NCBI RefSeq assembly: GCF_036241575.1
Contig: NZ_CP108455.1
Span: forward strand, 4,339,001-4,403,000
Length of the DNA: 64,000 bases
From: Streptomyces sp. NBC_01267
GTDB taxonomy: Bacteria; Actinomycetota; Actinomycetes; Streptomycetales; Streptomycetaceae
Direction: 5' to 3'
Each line of letters begins with the position of its first letter. The first letter of the stretch is position 1. The translations under genes were made by a program, and so were the position numbers. The notes below the pieces were generated by a model. The model worked only from the letters and a program-made list of their open reading frames with translations, did no database searches and was not told the origin of the DNA. Of the stretch, positions 55,071 to 64,000 are shown piece by piece.

Positions 55071-55709
55071 ATGTCAGCGATCCGTCTGCTCGTCCTCGGT
55101 GCGGTCCGCCAGCACGGGCGGGCACACGGCTACCAGGTGCGCAACGACCTGGAGTACTGGGGCGCCCACGAGTGGTCCAGCGCCAAGCCGGGCTCCATCT
55201 ACCACGCCCTGAAGCAGCTGGCGAAGCAAGGCCTGCTGCTGGCCCACGAGACCGCGCCGAGCACCGCGGGCGGGCCGCCGCGCACCGAGTACGAGCTGAC
55301 GCCGGCCGGCCGGTCCGAGTACCTCGGACTGCTGCGTGCGGCCCTGGTCGGCCACGACCAGAAGATGGACGTGCTGTCGGCGGCGCTCGGCTGCATCGTC
55401 GACCTGGAGCGGGCCGAGGCCGTCGGGCTGCTGAAGGAACGGGTGCGCGGGATCGAGGCCTGGCGGGCCGAGGTGACCGAGCGCTACATCCCCGAGGAGG
55501 GGCCGCAGCAGCTCGGTCACATCGGCGAGATCATGAACCTCTGGGTCCATACGGCGGACGGCGGGGCCGAGTGGACGCGCGGGCTGATCGAGCGGATCGA
55601 GGGCGGGGCGTACGTGTTCGCGGGCGAGGGCGAGCCCTTCGTGGGGGTCCTCGCCGAGGGCGAGGAGAACCCGTACGCCCGGCCCGATCCGAACGCCCGG
55701 AACCCGTGA
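55071..55709 (+). CDS. PadR family regulator
   Basis: This is a 212-residue protein. The N-terminal winged helix (LLVLGAVRQHGRAHGYQVRN, KPGSIYHALKQLAKQGLL, RTEYELTPAGRSEY) is the PadR domain; the C-terminal half is helical with an acidic tail. PadR proteins often control phenolic or drug-efflux genes. The preceding aldehyde dehydrogenase is a plausible target if it handles aromatic aldehydes, but no operator was identified. Confidence 0.9.
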   Translation: MSAIRLLVLGAVRQHGRAHGYQVRNDLEYWGAHEWSSAKPGSIYHALKQLAKQGLLLAHETAPSTAGGPPRTEYELTPAGRSEYLGLLRAALVGHDQKMDVLSAALGCIVDLERAEAVGLLKERVRGIEAWRAEVTERYIPEEGPQQLGHIGEIMNLWVHTADGGAEWTRGLIERIEGGAYVFAGEGEPFVGVLAEGEENPYARPDPNARNP

Positions 55710-55739
55710 GCCCGGCCTGATCCGAACGCCCAGGACCCT

Positions 55740-55753
55740 TGTCCGGCCGGACA
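55740..55753. terminator. Palindrome between convergent padR and gadB genes
   Basis: TGTCCGGCCGGACA, with partial extension outwards, lies in a 72-base gap between two stop codons. It is a likely bidirectional terminator. Confidence 0.5.
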
Positions 55754-55781
55754 GGTCCCAGGGCAGGTCCCAGCACAGGTC

Positions 55782-57200
55782 CTAGTGGTGGAAGGCCGTC
55801 GCCAGCGTCTTGCTCCGCTCCAACGGCGCCGACTGGCGCCGCAGTTCGGGCAGCAGCCCTTCCAGGTCGCCCACCAGGAGGTCCGACAGGTCCTCGGAGA
55901 AGCCGTTGCGGCAGACCACCCGCAGCACCGAGAGGTCCTGCCGGTTCTCGGGGAAGGTGTACGCCGGTACCAGCCAGCCCCGTTCGCGCAGCCGCCGGGA
56001 CACGTCGAAGACGTCGAAGTGCGTGTTGTCGGGGGCGGTGGTGAAGGCGAACACCGGCAGTTCGTTGCCCCGCGTCAGGAGCCGGAAGTCGCCGAACGCC
56101 TCGATCCGCCCGGCCAGTTTCTCCGCGATGGTCCTGCTCGTCTGCTGGACGGCCCGGTAGCCGTCCTTCCCGAGCCGCAGGAACGAGTAGTACTGCGCCA
56201 CCACTTGTGCTCCCGGCCGGGAGAAGTTGAGCGCGAAGGTCGGCATGTCGCCGCCCAAGTAGTTGACGCGGAAGACCAGTTCCTCGGGCAGCTCCTCGGC
56301 GGACCGCCACAGGGCCCAGCCGACACCGGGGTAGACGAGGCCGTACTTGTGGCCCGAGGTGTTGATCGAGGAGACCCGCGGCAGCCTGAAGTCCCAGACC
56401 AGGTCCTCGTCCAGGAAGGGGGCGACCATCGCGCCGGACGCGCCGTCGACATGGACGGGGATGTCCAGGCCGGTCCGTTCCTGGAGGGCGTCCAGGGCCG
56501 CGCAGAGCTCGGCGACCGGTTCGTACGAACCGTCGAAGGTGGAGCCGAGCACGGCCACCACGCCGATGGTGTTCTCGTCACAGAGGTCCGCCGCGGCCTG
56601 CGGGTCGAGGTGGAAACGGTCACCCTCCATGGGGACCAGGCGCGCCTCGACCTCCCAGAAGTTGCAGAACTTCTCCCAGCAGACCTGGACGTTGACGCCC
56701 ATGACGAGGTTCGGCCGGGCGGTCGCCGGATAGCGGTCCGCGTTCCGCTTCGCCCAGCGGCGCTTCAGCGCCATGCCCGCGAGCATGCACGCCTCGCTGG
56801 AGCCGGTCGTGGAACAGCCCACGGCCGTCGCGGGATCCGGTGCGTTCCACAGATCGGCGAGCATCACGACACAGCGCCGCTCCAGTTCGGCGGTGCGCGG
56901 GTACTCGTCCTTGTCGATCATGTTCTTGTCCCGGCACTCCGCGAGGAGCACATCGGCCTGCGGCTCCATCCACGTCGTGACGAACGTGGCCAGGTTGAGC
57001 CGGGAGTTGCCGTCCAGCATCAGCTCGTCATGGACCAGTTGGTACGCGCTCGACGGCGGCAGTGGGCCGTCGGGGAGCCGGTGCTTGGGCGGCGCGGTGT
57101 CCATACCGGCGACCGGATTCGCTTCGCCGAAGAAGGGGTTGACCGCGACGGTCGCCGCCCTCTTCGCCTTGGATCCGTCCGCGCCTCGGTGCAGTGCCAT
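55782..57200 (-). CDS. gadB: Glutamate decarboxylase
   Basis: This is a 472-residue PLP enzyme converting glutamate to GABA and CO2, consuming a proton. Signatures: VGCSTTGSSEACMLAGMALK, VHVDGASGAMVAPFL (cofactor-binding Asp), and SSINTSGHKYGLVYPGVGW with the PLP lysine at about 285. Length and the C-terminal HH match bacterial GadB. It lies 48 bases after the WrbA gene's stop on the same strand and may be co-transcribed. No glutamate/GABA antiporter is adjacent. Confidence 0.96.
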   Translation of the reverse strand: MALHRGADGSKAKRAATVAVNPFFGEANPVAGMDTAPPKHRLPDGPLPPSSAYQLVHDELMLDGNSRLNLATFVTTWMEPQADVLLAECRDKNMIDKDEYPRTAELERRCVVMLADLWNAPDPATAVGCSTTGSSEACMLAGMALKRRWAKRNADRYPATARPNLVMGVNVQVCWEKFCNFWEVEARLVPMEGDRFHLDPQAAADLCDENTIGVVAVLGSTFDGSYEPVAELCAALDALQERTGLDIPVHVDGASGAMVAPFLDEDLVWDFRLPRVSSINTSGHKYGLVYPGVGWALWRSAEELPEELVFRVNYLGGDMPTFALNFSRPGAQVVAQYYSFLRLGKDGYRAVQQTSRTIAEKLAGRIEAFGDFRLLTRGNELPVFAFTTAPDNTHFDVFDVSRRLRERGWLVPAYTFPENRQDLSVLRVVCRNGFSEDLSDLLVGDLEGLLPELRRQSAPLERSKTLATAFHH

Positions 57201-57248
57201 GGTTCGCGCTCGCCTTCCGCTAGCTGGTCCGACCGGCCCGCAGGTCCG

Positions 57249-57881
57249 TCAACTGTCGGCGGCCCGACCGGCCTTGAGGGCCCGGGTGATCTGGACGACC
57301 CGCTCGGCCTGGACCCGTGCCGCGATCAGGGTCTGCTCTCCCACGGGGATGTCGCCCTGCCCCGCCACATGAGAAGTGCCGTACGGGTTGCCGTCGATGA
57401 ACTTCGAGGGATCCGTGTACCCGGGGGCGACGAGGATACCGCCGAAGTGGTGAACGGTGTTGTACAGGGCCAGGAGCGTGGACTCCTGCCCGCCGTGCGT
57501 GGTCGCGGTCGACGTGAACCCGCTGTACACCTTGTCGGCCAGCTGTCCCGCCTGCCACAGTCCGCCGAGCGTGTCGATGAACTGCTTGAGCTGGGAGGTG
57601 ACGTTGCCGAAGCGGGTGGGGGTGCCGAAGACCACGGCGTCCGCCCAGATCATGTCGTCGGGCTGGGCCTCGGGAATGTCCGCCGTGGCCTGCACATTGG
57701 CCGCCCAGGCGGGGGTGGAGTCGATGGCTGCCTGCGGGGCCAGCTCCTGGGCCCTGCGCAGCCGTACCTCGGCTCCCGCCGCCTCCGAACTCCGGGTGAT
57801 CTCCCTGGCGATGGTGGCGACGGTGCCGGTGCTGGAGTAGTAGATGACGGCGATCTTCACGGGATCCACGGACGTGGGCAT
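57249..57881 (-). CDS. wrbA: NAD(P)H:quinone oxidoreductase WrbA
   Basis: This is a 210-residue flavodoxin-like FMN enzyme. The FMN loop IYYSSTGTVATIAREI is at about residue 13, then FGTPTRFGNVTSQLKQFID and a conserved STATTHGGQESTLLALYNT. These mark type IV quinone reductases, which carry out two-electron quinone reduction. ATG 57881 follows AGGAGGAGG. The gene precedes gadB on the same strand. Confidence 0.95.
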   Translation of the reverse strand: MPTSVDPVKIAVIYYSSTGTVATIAREITRSSEAAGAEVRLRRAQELAPQAAIDSTPAWAANVQATADIPEAQPDDMIWADAVVFGTPTRFGNVTSQLKQFIDTLGGLWQAGQLADKVYSGFTSTATTHGGQESTLLALYNTVHHFGGILVAPGYTDPSKFIDGNPYGTSHVAGQGDIPVGEQTLIAARVQAERVVQITRALKAGRAADS

Positions 57882-58018
57882 GCGATGAACCTCCTCCTGA
57901 GACCCCCTGCGGCGACGATACGGACAAATACCCCGGACGGCTCGCCGGGCCGCGGGCGTGTGCGGCGGGGCGGGGTGGCGCGGCCCGGACGTCCCGGGCG
58001 GCGCCACCCCGGGTCACG

Positions 58019-58384
58019 TCACAGCTTGCCGATCACGACCGCCGTGCCGTACGCGCACACCTCGGTGCCGACATCGGCCGCCTCGGTGACGTCGAACCGC
58101 ATCGCGAGCACCCCGTTGGCGCCCCGCACGCGGGCCTGTTCGATCAGCCGCTCCATGGCCTGGTTACGGGTCTGCACCAGGGTCTTCGTCAGCCCCTTGA
58201 GCTCGCCGCCCATCATCGACTTCAGTCCGGCCCCGATCTGGCTGCCCAGATGGCGGGAGCGGACGGTGAGGCCGAACACCTCGCCGATCACCTGCTGGAC
58301 CGCGTAGCCCGGGACATCGTTCGTCGTGACGACCAGTACGTCGGACTGAGGGGTCTGTCCGCCGCCGTAATTCTCGATGCTCAT
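58019..58384 (-). CDS. YbjQ/UPF0145 family protein
   Basis: This is a 121-residue protein. The family core is present: LVVTTNDVPGYAVQQVIGEV, GLTVRSRHLG, and GANGVLAMRFDVTEA. It forms beta-rich pentamers in known structures; function unclear, formerly called heavy-metal-binding domain. ATG 58384 follows AGGAGGTGG. An ATG two codons upstream is an alternative. Confidence 0.9.
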   Translation of the reverse strand: MSIENYGGGQTPQSDVLVVTTNDVPGYAVQQVIGEVFGLTVRSRHLGSQIGAGLKSMMGGELKGLTKTLVQTRNQAMERLIEQARVRGANGVLAMRFDVTEAADVGTEVCAYGTAVVIGKL

Positions 58385-58541
58385 CGGCATCCACCTCCTG
58401 GTGATCACTTTTGCCTGAAAATGCACATATCGCACCCTCGGTGATGTGATGGAACCAGGATTCGGCTGCGGGCGTTGATAACTTTGGCCAGCCATTACCC
58501 GCATGGCACCCATGCCGACTGACCCCAGGAGCCCGGAACCC

Positions 58542-59237
58542 GTGACCACTCTCGCGCTCGGACCGAGCTGGCTGGACCCGGACTACCTGATCAGCACCTT
58601 CGGGGTGGCCGGTCTGCTGGCGATCGTCTTCGCCGAATCAGGCCTGCTGATCGGCTTCTTCCTGCCCGGCGACTCGCTGCTGTTCACCAGCGGTCTGCTG
58701 GTCACCACCGGCAAGCTCGGCACCCCGCTCTGGCTGCTCTGCGCGCTGGTCGCGATCGCCGCGATCGTGGGCGACCAGGTCGGCTACCTCTTCGGCCGCA
58801 AGGTCGGCCCGTCGCTGTTCAAGCGCCCGGACTCCAAGCTCTTCAAGCAGGAGAACGTCGAGAAGGCGCACGAGTTCTTCGAGAAGTACGGCCCGAAGTC
58901 GCTGATCCTGGCCCGCTTCGTGCCTGTGGTGCGGACGTTCACGCCGATCATCGCGGGCGTGAGCCGGATGAACTACCGCTCGTTCCTGATCTTCAACATC
59001 ATCGGCGGCACGCTCTGGGGCGTGGGGGTCACGCTGCTCGGCGCGGTCCTCGGCAAGATCGACTTCGTCAACAAGCACATCGAGCTGATCCTGGTGGCGA
59101 TCGTGCTGGTCTCGGTGATCCCGATCGCGATCGAGTACCTGCGGGCCCGCGGCAAGGCGCAGAAGCAGGCCGCGGCGGGCGAGACCGGCGACGGACCGGT
59201 GCCGACGACCACGCGCGGACGGCACGCGAAGCGGTAG
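58542..59237 (+). CDS. DedA family membrane protein
   Basis: This is a 231-residue protein with five or six membrane helices. Conserved features: ESGLLIGFFLPGDSLLFTSG, GDQVGYLFGRKVG, the basic/acidic RFVPVVRTFTPIIAG and GTLWGVGVTLLGAVLG. DedA proteins are proposed undecaprenyl-phosphate or lipid flippases. GTG 58542 is chosen because AGGAG lies nine bases before it; in-frame ATGs at 58503 and 58512 would add up to 13 residues. The C-terminal tail is basic. Confidence 0.93.
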   Translation: MTTLALGPSWLDPDYLISTFGVAGLLAIVFAESGLLIGFFLPGDSLLFTSGLLVTTGKLGTPLWLLCALVAIAAIVGDQVGYLFGRKVGPSLFKRPDSKLFKQENVEKAHEFFEKYGPKSLILARFVPVVRTFTPIIAGVSRMNYRSFLIFNIIGGTLWGVGVTLLGAVLGKIDFVNKHIELILVAIVLVSVIPIAIEYLRARGKAQKQAAAGETGDGPVPTTTRGRHAKR

Positions 59238-59260
59238 CGGTGAGCGGAAACGGTGAGCTG

Positions 59261-59295
59261 GGCGGCCCGGGAACGGCAGCGGGCCACGGGCCGCC
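59261..59295. terminator. Bidirectional hairpin terminator
   Basis: GGCGGCCCG (59261-59269) pairs with CGGGCCGCC (59287-59295). It lies between the convergent DedA and ThrE-type genes. Confidence 0.7.
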
Positions 59296-59303
59296 GTAAC
59301 GCG

Positions 59304-60959
59304 CTAGAACCCGCGCGTCCGCTTCGCCGCGCGGCGCTGGCCGCCGACCACACCCGGCGCATACATGAAGAGCCGTGAGATCTCCCCGCCCAGGTTCACC
59401 CCGATCGCGATGGCCAGCGCCAGCGCGGCGGCCTTGGTCAGGGAGGCCAGGCCGTGGTTCACGTCGTTGTGCGCGATGTACAGCATCCCGAAGTACGTCG
59501 CGGAGCCCGGCAGCAACGGCCCGATCGCCGCGGTGACGTACGGCAGCGCCGACGCGTACCGGTAGCGCGAGAACAACTGCCCGAACAGCCCCACCAGCCC
59601 GGCCGCGATGGCCGTCGACGGTACGGGGGAGAAGCCCCCGGCGTAGTGCAGCGCCCCGTAGATCACCCAGGCCACCCCACCGTTCAGTGTCACCATCAGC
59701 ACCGTGGACCGGTCCTGCTGGAGCAGGATCGCGAAGGCGAAGGTGAGCATCATCGCGGCGAGGATCTGGATGACCGGACGGTCCACGGTGAGCAGCGCCG
59801 CTTCCGCGTCCAGCTGGTCGGCGCCCAGCTTGAGCCCCAGGTACAGCACGATCAGCACGCCGATGACGATCGAGATGAAGAAGTACACGACTTCGAGCAG
59901 TCGCGCGGACGCGGTGATGTAGTAGCCGGTCAGACCGTCCTGCACCCCGGCGACCAGGGCCCGCCCGGGGAGCAGGGCGAAGAGGCCACCGGTGATCACC
60001 GCGGAGGCGCGCAGTTCGGGCACGTTCGCGAGGGTGAGCGCCACCCCCATCGCCGCGGGCGGCATCGCGGCCACCGCGAACTGGTAGAACTCCGGCAGCC
60101 CGCGCCCGGCACACAGCCAGGCGAGCCGGTCGCCCATCATGGCGCCCACCATCGCGGCGAAGAACACCAGCGTGCTGCCGCCGACCAGCACCGAGGCCGC
60201 TCCGGCCAGCGTCCCGCTGGCGAGCGTCAGCGCCCAGCCCGGGTACGGGTGCCGGTTCCGCCGGATCCCGGCGAGCCCGCGGTAGGCCTCTTCCAGCGAG
60301 ACGTCGACGTCCTCCGACGTGATGTCGTCGATGAGGTGGTAGACGGCCGCCAGTCGGGTGTAGTCGGTGCCCCGGCGGCGTACGGTACGGCTCGCCGTCA
60401 CCGGGTCGTCCACCAGCGACGGCTGGTGGGAGATCGACAGCAGGGTGAAGGTGACGGTCGGCTCGCAGCGTTCGAGGCCGTACGCCTGGGTGACGGCGAA
60501 CATCGCCGCCTCCACGTCCTCGGCCCCCTCGCCGCCCGCGAGCAGCAGCTCGCCGATACGCAGCGTCAGGTCCAGCACCCGGGGGACCGCGGGCCCGGCC
60601 TCCTCGTCGTGCTTCTGGGCCGCCTCCAGCGTGGGCCGTTCGTGGACCGGCATCCGCAGCATGGTGCGCATCCGGTCCTGCCAGGGCGCCTCCTTGGCCA
60701 GCCGGACCATGGGAAAGCCGTGGGCCGGGGTGAAGGCGGGCGGCGAGTTCTGGGCGCTGTACGTCTGCGGCGGGGTGAAGGCGGAACCCTCGGGCTCGGC
60801 CGCGGACTCGGCGGACAGACCGGGCGGAACGGCGAACTCGGAAGTGGTGGAACTGTCCTCGGGGGCGGGCGACTCCGTGCCGCTCGGCGGCGCGAACGCG
60901 CTGCGTACCTCGTCCGACTGCGGCTTGCGGTCCTCGGGACCGTCCGTGTCAGCCACCAC
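59304..60959 (-). CDS. Threonine/serine exporter family protein (ThrE-like, DUF1212/DUF3815 fusion)
   Basis: This is a 551-residue protein. The first 140 residues are acidic and Pro/Ser-rich, probably disordered. A soluble ThrE segment follows (LTLRIGELLLAGGEGAEDVE, AMFAVTQAYGLERCE, TFTLLSISH), then ten membrane helices (about 280-545). Corynebacterial ThrE exports L-threonine and L-serine with proton antiport. GTG 60959 is chosen for its GGGAG at the right distance; GTG 60956 is one codon on. Confidence 0.92.
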   Translation of the reverse strand: MVADTDGPEDRKPQSDEVRSAFAPPSGTESPAPEDSSTTSEFAVPPGLSAESAAEPEGSAFTPPQTYSAQNSPPAFTPAHGFPMVRLAKEAPWQDRMRTMLRMPVHERPTLEAAQKHDEEAGPAVPRVLDLTLRIGELLLAGGEGAEDVEAAMFAVTQAYGLERCEPTVTFTLLSISHQPSLVDDPVTASRTVRRRGTDYTRLAAVYHLIDDITSEDVDVSLEEAYRGLAGIRRNRHPYPGWALTLASGTLAGAASVLVGGSTLVFFAAMVGAMMGDRLAWLCAGRGLPEFYQFAVAAMPPAAMGVALTLANVPELRASAVITGGLFALLPGRALVAGVQDGLTGYYITASARLLEVVYFFISIVIGVLIVLYLGLKLGADQLDAEAALLTVDRPVIQILAAMMLTFAFAILLQQDRSTVLMVTLNGGVAWVIYGALHYAGGFSPVPSTAIAAGLVGLFGQLFSRYRYASALPYVTAAIGPLLPGSATYFGMLYIAHNDVNHGLASLTKAAALALAIAIGVNLGGEISRLFMYAPGVVGGQRRAAKRTRGF

Positions 60960-61150
60960 TCGCTCCGCTCCCACCTCTTCCGTACCGTGTCTGCAGCCTG
61001 CCCAGTATGAGCACGGATACGGGCCCCACCGCCTGCTGACGGCCGCGGGCGGTGCCTCCCCGGTGGCAGGCCCAGAGGCAAGCACAGAGGGAGACACCGC
61101 CCGCGGGAGCAGCGATCGGTGGCGCGCCGGGGCGCCGGATCAGCCGTGGA

Positions 61151-61645
61151 TCAGTGCGATCCGCCCTGTGCCTGAAGGCGCTTGTACGAGTTCTCGACCT
61201 CGGCCTCGGCCTCGCTGCGGCCGACCCAGTCGGCGCCCTCGACGGACTTGCCGGGCTCCAGGTCCTTGTAGACCTCGAAGAAGTGCTGGATCTCCAGACG
61301 GTCGAACTCCGACACGTGGTGGATGTCGCGCAGGTGCTCGACCCGCGGGTCGGAGGCCGGGACGCAGAGCAGCTTGTCGTCGCCGCCCGCCTCGTCGGTC
61401 ATCCGGAACATGCCGATCGTGCGGCACTTGATGACACAGCCGGGGAAGGTCGGCTCGTCCAGCAGGACCAGGGCGTCCAGCGGGTCGCCGTCCTCGCCCA
61501 GGGTGTTCTCGACGAATCCGTAGTCCGCGGGGTAGCTGGTCGAGGTGAAGAGCCGACGGTCCAGACGGATCCGGCCGGTCTCGTGGTCGACCTCGTACTT
61601 GTTCCGCGAACCCTTCGGAATCTCGATGGTGACGTCGAACTCCAC
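61151..61645 (-). CDS. ppa: Inorganic pyrophosphatase (family I)
   Basis: This is a 164-residue soluble enzyme hydrolysing PPi to phosphate. It has the conserved start [20 protein letters not shown], the metal-binding [14 protein letters not shown] (about residue 50), and [23 protein letters not shown] 61645 is chosen because GGAGGAG sits just before it and the family begins with (M/V)EFDVT; an in-frame ATG five codons upstream is alternative. It is divergent from the D-Ala-D-Ala carboxypeptidase gene. Confidence 0.97.
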   Translation of the reverse strand: MEFDVTIEIPKGSRNKYEVDHETGRIRLDRRLFTSTSYPADYGFVENTLGEDGDPLDALVLLDEPTFPGCVIKCRTIGMFRMTDEAGGDDKLLCVPASDPRVEHLRDIHHVSEFDRLEIQHFFEVYKDLEPGKSVEGADWVGRSEAEAEVENSYKRLQAQGGSH

Positions 61646-61789
61646 GGGTGGCTCCTCCATGATCAACACGAACTTCGGGTGGTGCTGCGTCCTGCCGGAC
61701 CCGCCGGGTGCCGTGCTCGCGGCAAACGCAGTGGTTAAGTGTCCCCCACGACGATGTGTGATCGCGAAAGGGGCTGCTCCGAGGTGCCG

Positions 61790-63247
61790 ATGCCGAAGGT
61801 GACGACATGGCAACTCTCGGCGGGCTCCGCCGTGATCGGTCTCGCGCTCGCGGCCGGGCTGATCGCGGCGTCCGGACCCTGGGACTCGGGTCAGCGTAAG
61901 GCCGAGCGGGACTGGGCCGCCTCCAGGAGCGGTACAGGTGGCGCAGATCACGGCCGGGCCGCGCGCCCCGCCGGTCCGGCCCCCGCACCGAGTGCGCCGG
62001 GCGTACTGGTGGCGCTCGGCGGTACCGGGGCGGACAAGGGCCGGGCACCCGCGGGGGCGCTGCCCGACGGCAAGGGGCTCGCCGGAGCTCTGGACCCGCT
62101 GATGCGGGCCCCGGCGCTGGGCGGCAGCCGCAGCGGCGTGGTGATCGACACCGCCACGGGCAAGCAGTTGTACGGATCGCACGCCGACCAGCCGATGACC
62201 CCGGCCTCCACGGTCAAGCTGGCCACCATGGTCGCCGGGCTCTCCGCGCTCGGCCCCGACCACCGCATCGCCACCACGGTCACGGCGACCCCGGACGGCA
62301 AACGCCTCACCCTGACGGGCGGCGGCGACCCGACCCTGGACCGGGACGGGCTGCGGGCCCTCGCCGACGACACCGCCCGGGTGCTGCGCGACCGGGGCGT
62401 CAGCTCGGTCCGTATCTCGTACGACACCTCGCTCTACTCCGGACCCCCGCTCCACCCCATCGGCCCCAACGACAACATCGCCCCGGTCAGCGCGCTGATG
62501 ACGGACGAGGGACGGCTGAACAGCGGATCCTCCGGGAATTCCGGCGGCGGCGACGATCACGGTCCGGCCCCGCGTACCGGCGACCCGGCGGGCGACACGG
62601 CCCGGCTGTTCGCCTCGATGCTGGCCCACCGGTCCGTCCACAGCGCGCACGAACCGACGTCCGGCCGCTCCCCGAAGGACGCCCGGCCGGTGGCCAGGAC
62701 GTACTCGGCGCCGCTGTCCGCCCTGGTGGAGCGGGCCCTCACCAACAGCGACAACGACATCGCGGAGGCGGTGGCCCGGCAGACCGCGCTGGCCGCGCAC
62801 GAACCCGCGAGCTTCGACGGCGCGGGCCGGGCGGTCCAGGATCGGCTCAAGAAGCTCGGCATGCCGCTGGACGGGGCGCACTTCGCCGACGGCAGCGGAC
62901 TGAACCGGCACGACAAGGTCACCGCGACGCTCCTGGCCACCCTCCTCACCCGGGCAGGCGACCCGGCCCACCCCGAACTGCGCCCGGTCCTCACCGGCCT
63001 GCCGATCGCCGGATTCACCGGCACCCTCGACCAGCGCTACACGCACTCGGCCGACGCCACCGGACTGGTCCGCGCCAAGACCGGCACCCTGACCGGGGTG
63101 AACACCCTGGCCGGCACGGTAGTCGACGCCCAGGGCAGGCTGCTCGCCTTCGCGTTCCTGGCCTCGGACACGGACTCCCCGACCGCGGCCCAGTCGGCGC
63201 TGGACCGGCTGGGCACGACCGTGGCGTCCTGCGGCTGCGGGCGGTAG
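61790..63247 (+). CDS. dacB: D-alanyl-D-alanine carboxypeptidase/endopeptidase (PBP4 type)
   Basis: This is a 485-residue low-molecular-mass penicillin-binding protein trimming or cleaving peptidoglycan peptides outside the membrane. There is one N-terminal membrane helix ([17 protein letters not shown]), an Ala/Pro/Gly linker of about 60 residues, then the class C fold: active Ser and Lys in PASTVKLAT (Ser 140, Lys 143), SDN in [12 protein letters not shown] (about 320) and RAKTGTLTG (about 429). ATG 61790 has GAGG five bases before; GTG 61784 is possible. Neighbouring ppa and metalloprotease genes reproduce the order known in other streptomycetes. Confidence 0.94.
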   Translation: MPKVTTWQLSAGSAVIGLALAAGLIAASGPWDSGQRKAERDWAASRSGTGGADHGRAARPAGPAPAPSAPGVLVALGGTGADKGRAPAGALPDGKGLAGALDPLMRAPALGGSRSGVVIDTATGKQLYGSHADQPMTPASTVKLATMVAGLSALGPDHRIATTVTATPDGKRLTLTGGGDPTLDRDGLRALADDTARVLRDRGVSSVRISYDTSLYSGPPLHPIGPNDNIAPVSALMTDEGRLNSGSSGNSGGGDDHGPAPRTGDPAGDTARLFASMLAHRSVHSAHEPTSGRSPKDARPVARTYSAPLSALVERALTNSDNDIAEAVARQTALAAHEPASFDGAGRAVQDRLKKLGMPLDGAHFADGSGLNRHDKVTATLLATLLTRAGDPAHPELRPVLTGLPIAGFTGTLDQRYTHSADATGLVRAKTGTLTGVNTLAGTVVDAQGRLLAFAFLASDTDSPTAAQSALDRLGTTVASCGCGR

Positions 63248-63293
63248 GGCCAACACCTCACCGTCCGCGGATCGGAGAACGTACGGTTGACAC

Positions 63294-64000
63294 ATGACGC
63301 GCATCGGTGGTGCCGAGATGGTCGACTGGAACCTCGCCACGGCGACTGCGACCCGCTTCGCGAAACAGGGTCCGGACGTCAGCAGGGACGAAGCCCGTGC
63401 GGTGGTGGCGGAGCTGCGCAGGCATGCCAAGTCCGCCGAGGAACACGTCCGGGCCTTCACCCGGATGATCCCGGAGGACACCGAGCGCAAGGACACCCCG
63501 GTGCTCGTCGTGGACCGGGCGGGCTGGGTGAAGGCCAACGTCGCCGGGTTCCGTGAGGTCCTGCGGCCCCTGCTGGAGAAGATGCAGGAGCGGCGCGGCA
63601 GCGGGCCGGGCGGCGCGGTGCTCGGCGCGGTCGGCGGCAAGGTGACCGGCGTCGAACTGGGCATGCTGCTGTCGTTCCTCTCGTCCCGGGTGCTCGGGCA
63701 GTACGAGACGTTCGCCCCGGCCGACCGTGACCTCCCGGCCTCCGTGGGCACCGGCGGACGGCTGCTGCTCGTCGCGCCGAACATCGTGCACGTGGAGCGC
63801 GAGCTGGAGGTCGACCCGCACGACTTCAGGCTCTGGGTCTGCCTGCACGAGGAGACCCACCGCACCCAGTTCACCGCCGTGCCCTGGCTGCGCGACCATC
63901 TGGAGGGCGAGATCCAGTCGTTCCTCGAAGAGACCGAGGTCGACCCGATGACCGTCCTGGAACGGCTGCGCGAGGCCGCCCAGTCGCTCGCGGGCAACCG
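63294..64000 (+). CDS. Zinc-dependent metalloprotease, DUF2342/coenzyme-F420-associated family (5' part)
   Basis: The gene begins at ATG 63294 and runs past the window edge, so only about 235 residues are visible. The metal site [15 protein letters not shown] (HExxH form) lies at about residue 188. An all-helical N-terminal domain starts [14 protein letters not shown]. This family follows the D-Ala-D-Ala carboxypeptidase gene in actinobacteria, with tilS, hpt and ftsH usually next. The substrate is unknown. An in-frame ATG at 63318 is an alternative start. Confidence 0.9.
   Translation, partial: MTRIGGAEMVDWNLATATATRFAKQGPDVSRDEARAVVAELRRHAKSAEEHVRAFTRMIPEDTERKDTPVLVVDRAGWVKANVAGFREVLRPLLEKMQERRGSGPGGAVLGAVGGKVTGVELGMLLSFLSSRVLGQYETFAPADRDLPASVGTGGRLLLVAPNIVHVERELEVDPHDFRLWVCLHEETHRTQFTAVPWLRDHLEGEIQSFLEETEVDPMTVLERLREAAQSLAGN

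Overview
This is chromosomal DNA of a Streptomyces or a very close relative. GC content and codon third positions are extremely high, GTG and TTG starts are common, and the window carries BldG, a Tad pilus cluster beside a DUF1998 helicase, a thymidylate kinase fused to a membrane domain, a WhiJ-type DUF397/XRE/ATP-binding trio, and the ppa-dac-metalloprotease order. These assignments rest on reading the translations; no database search was run.

Layout. 0-2.9 kb: 3' end of a Tad/Flp pilus cluster (TadB end, TadC, Flp-like pilin, two TadE-like proteins), read toward a convergent DEAH-type helicase (2.4-4.8 kb). 4.9-5.8 kb: bldG and its partner anti-sigma kinase gene. 6.1-8.5 kb: proton-pumping pyrophosphatase hppA. 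8.7-20.9 kb: core genes, all on the plus strand: lipoprotein, methyltransferase, small membrane protein, topA, tmk fusion, holB, secreted S33 peptidase. A tRNA-Thr(CGT) follows at 21.0 kb.

21.1-31 kb is more variable: a Baeyer-Villiger-type monooxygenase, two paralogous TetR regulators, a 14-TM MFS exporter, a ferredoxin-P450 pair, an XRE/MmyB regulator, a small secreted protein and a rhodanese. A related inverted repeat (AGTCA-N6-TGACTTAA) lies upstream of the first TetR gene and between the MFS gene and the second TetR gene, which points to a small regulated oxidation/efflux unit. 31.2-37.8 kb holds a decayed fragment of a RhaD-type dehydrogenase, then a tightly overlapping DUF4331 / class F sortase / TPR operon, divergent from a His-rich NicO-type metal exporter and a small lipoprotein. 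I regard this as the best candidate for an undescribed envelope system.

37.9-50.7 kb: divergent LysR/YeiH pair, PAS-GAF-PP2C phosphatase, SigE-family sigma factor with a membrane-anchored duplicated-domain partner, family A DNA polymerase, quinone oxidoreductase-like protein, DUF2786 protein and FUSC transporter. 50.7-53.4 kb: lipoprotein and the DUF397 / ATP-binding / XRE trio; the first two genes of the trio share a 28-bp upstream element. 53.5-64 kb: aldehyde dehydrogenase, PadR regulator, glutamate decarboxylase, WrbA, YbjQ-type protein, DedA protein, ThrE-type exporter, soluble pyrophosphatase, D-Ala-D-Ala carboxypeptidase and a truncated zinc metalloprotease.

A recurrent oddity is that many intergenic gaps contain short tandem duplications (units of 6, 9, 15, 16-19, 27 or 36 bp, two to sixteen copies), each with a different sequence. 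No integrase, transposase, CRISPR array or large biosynthetic cluster was seen.
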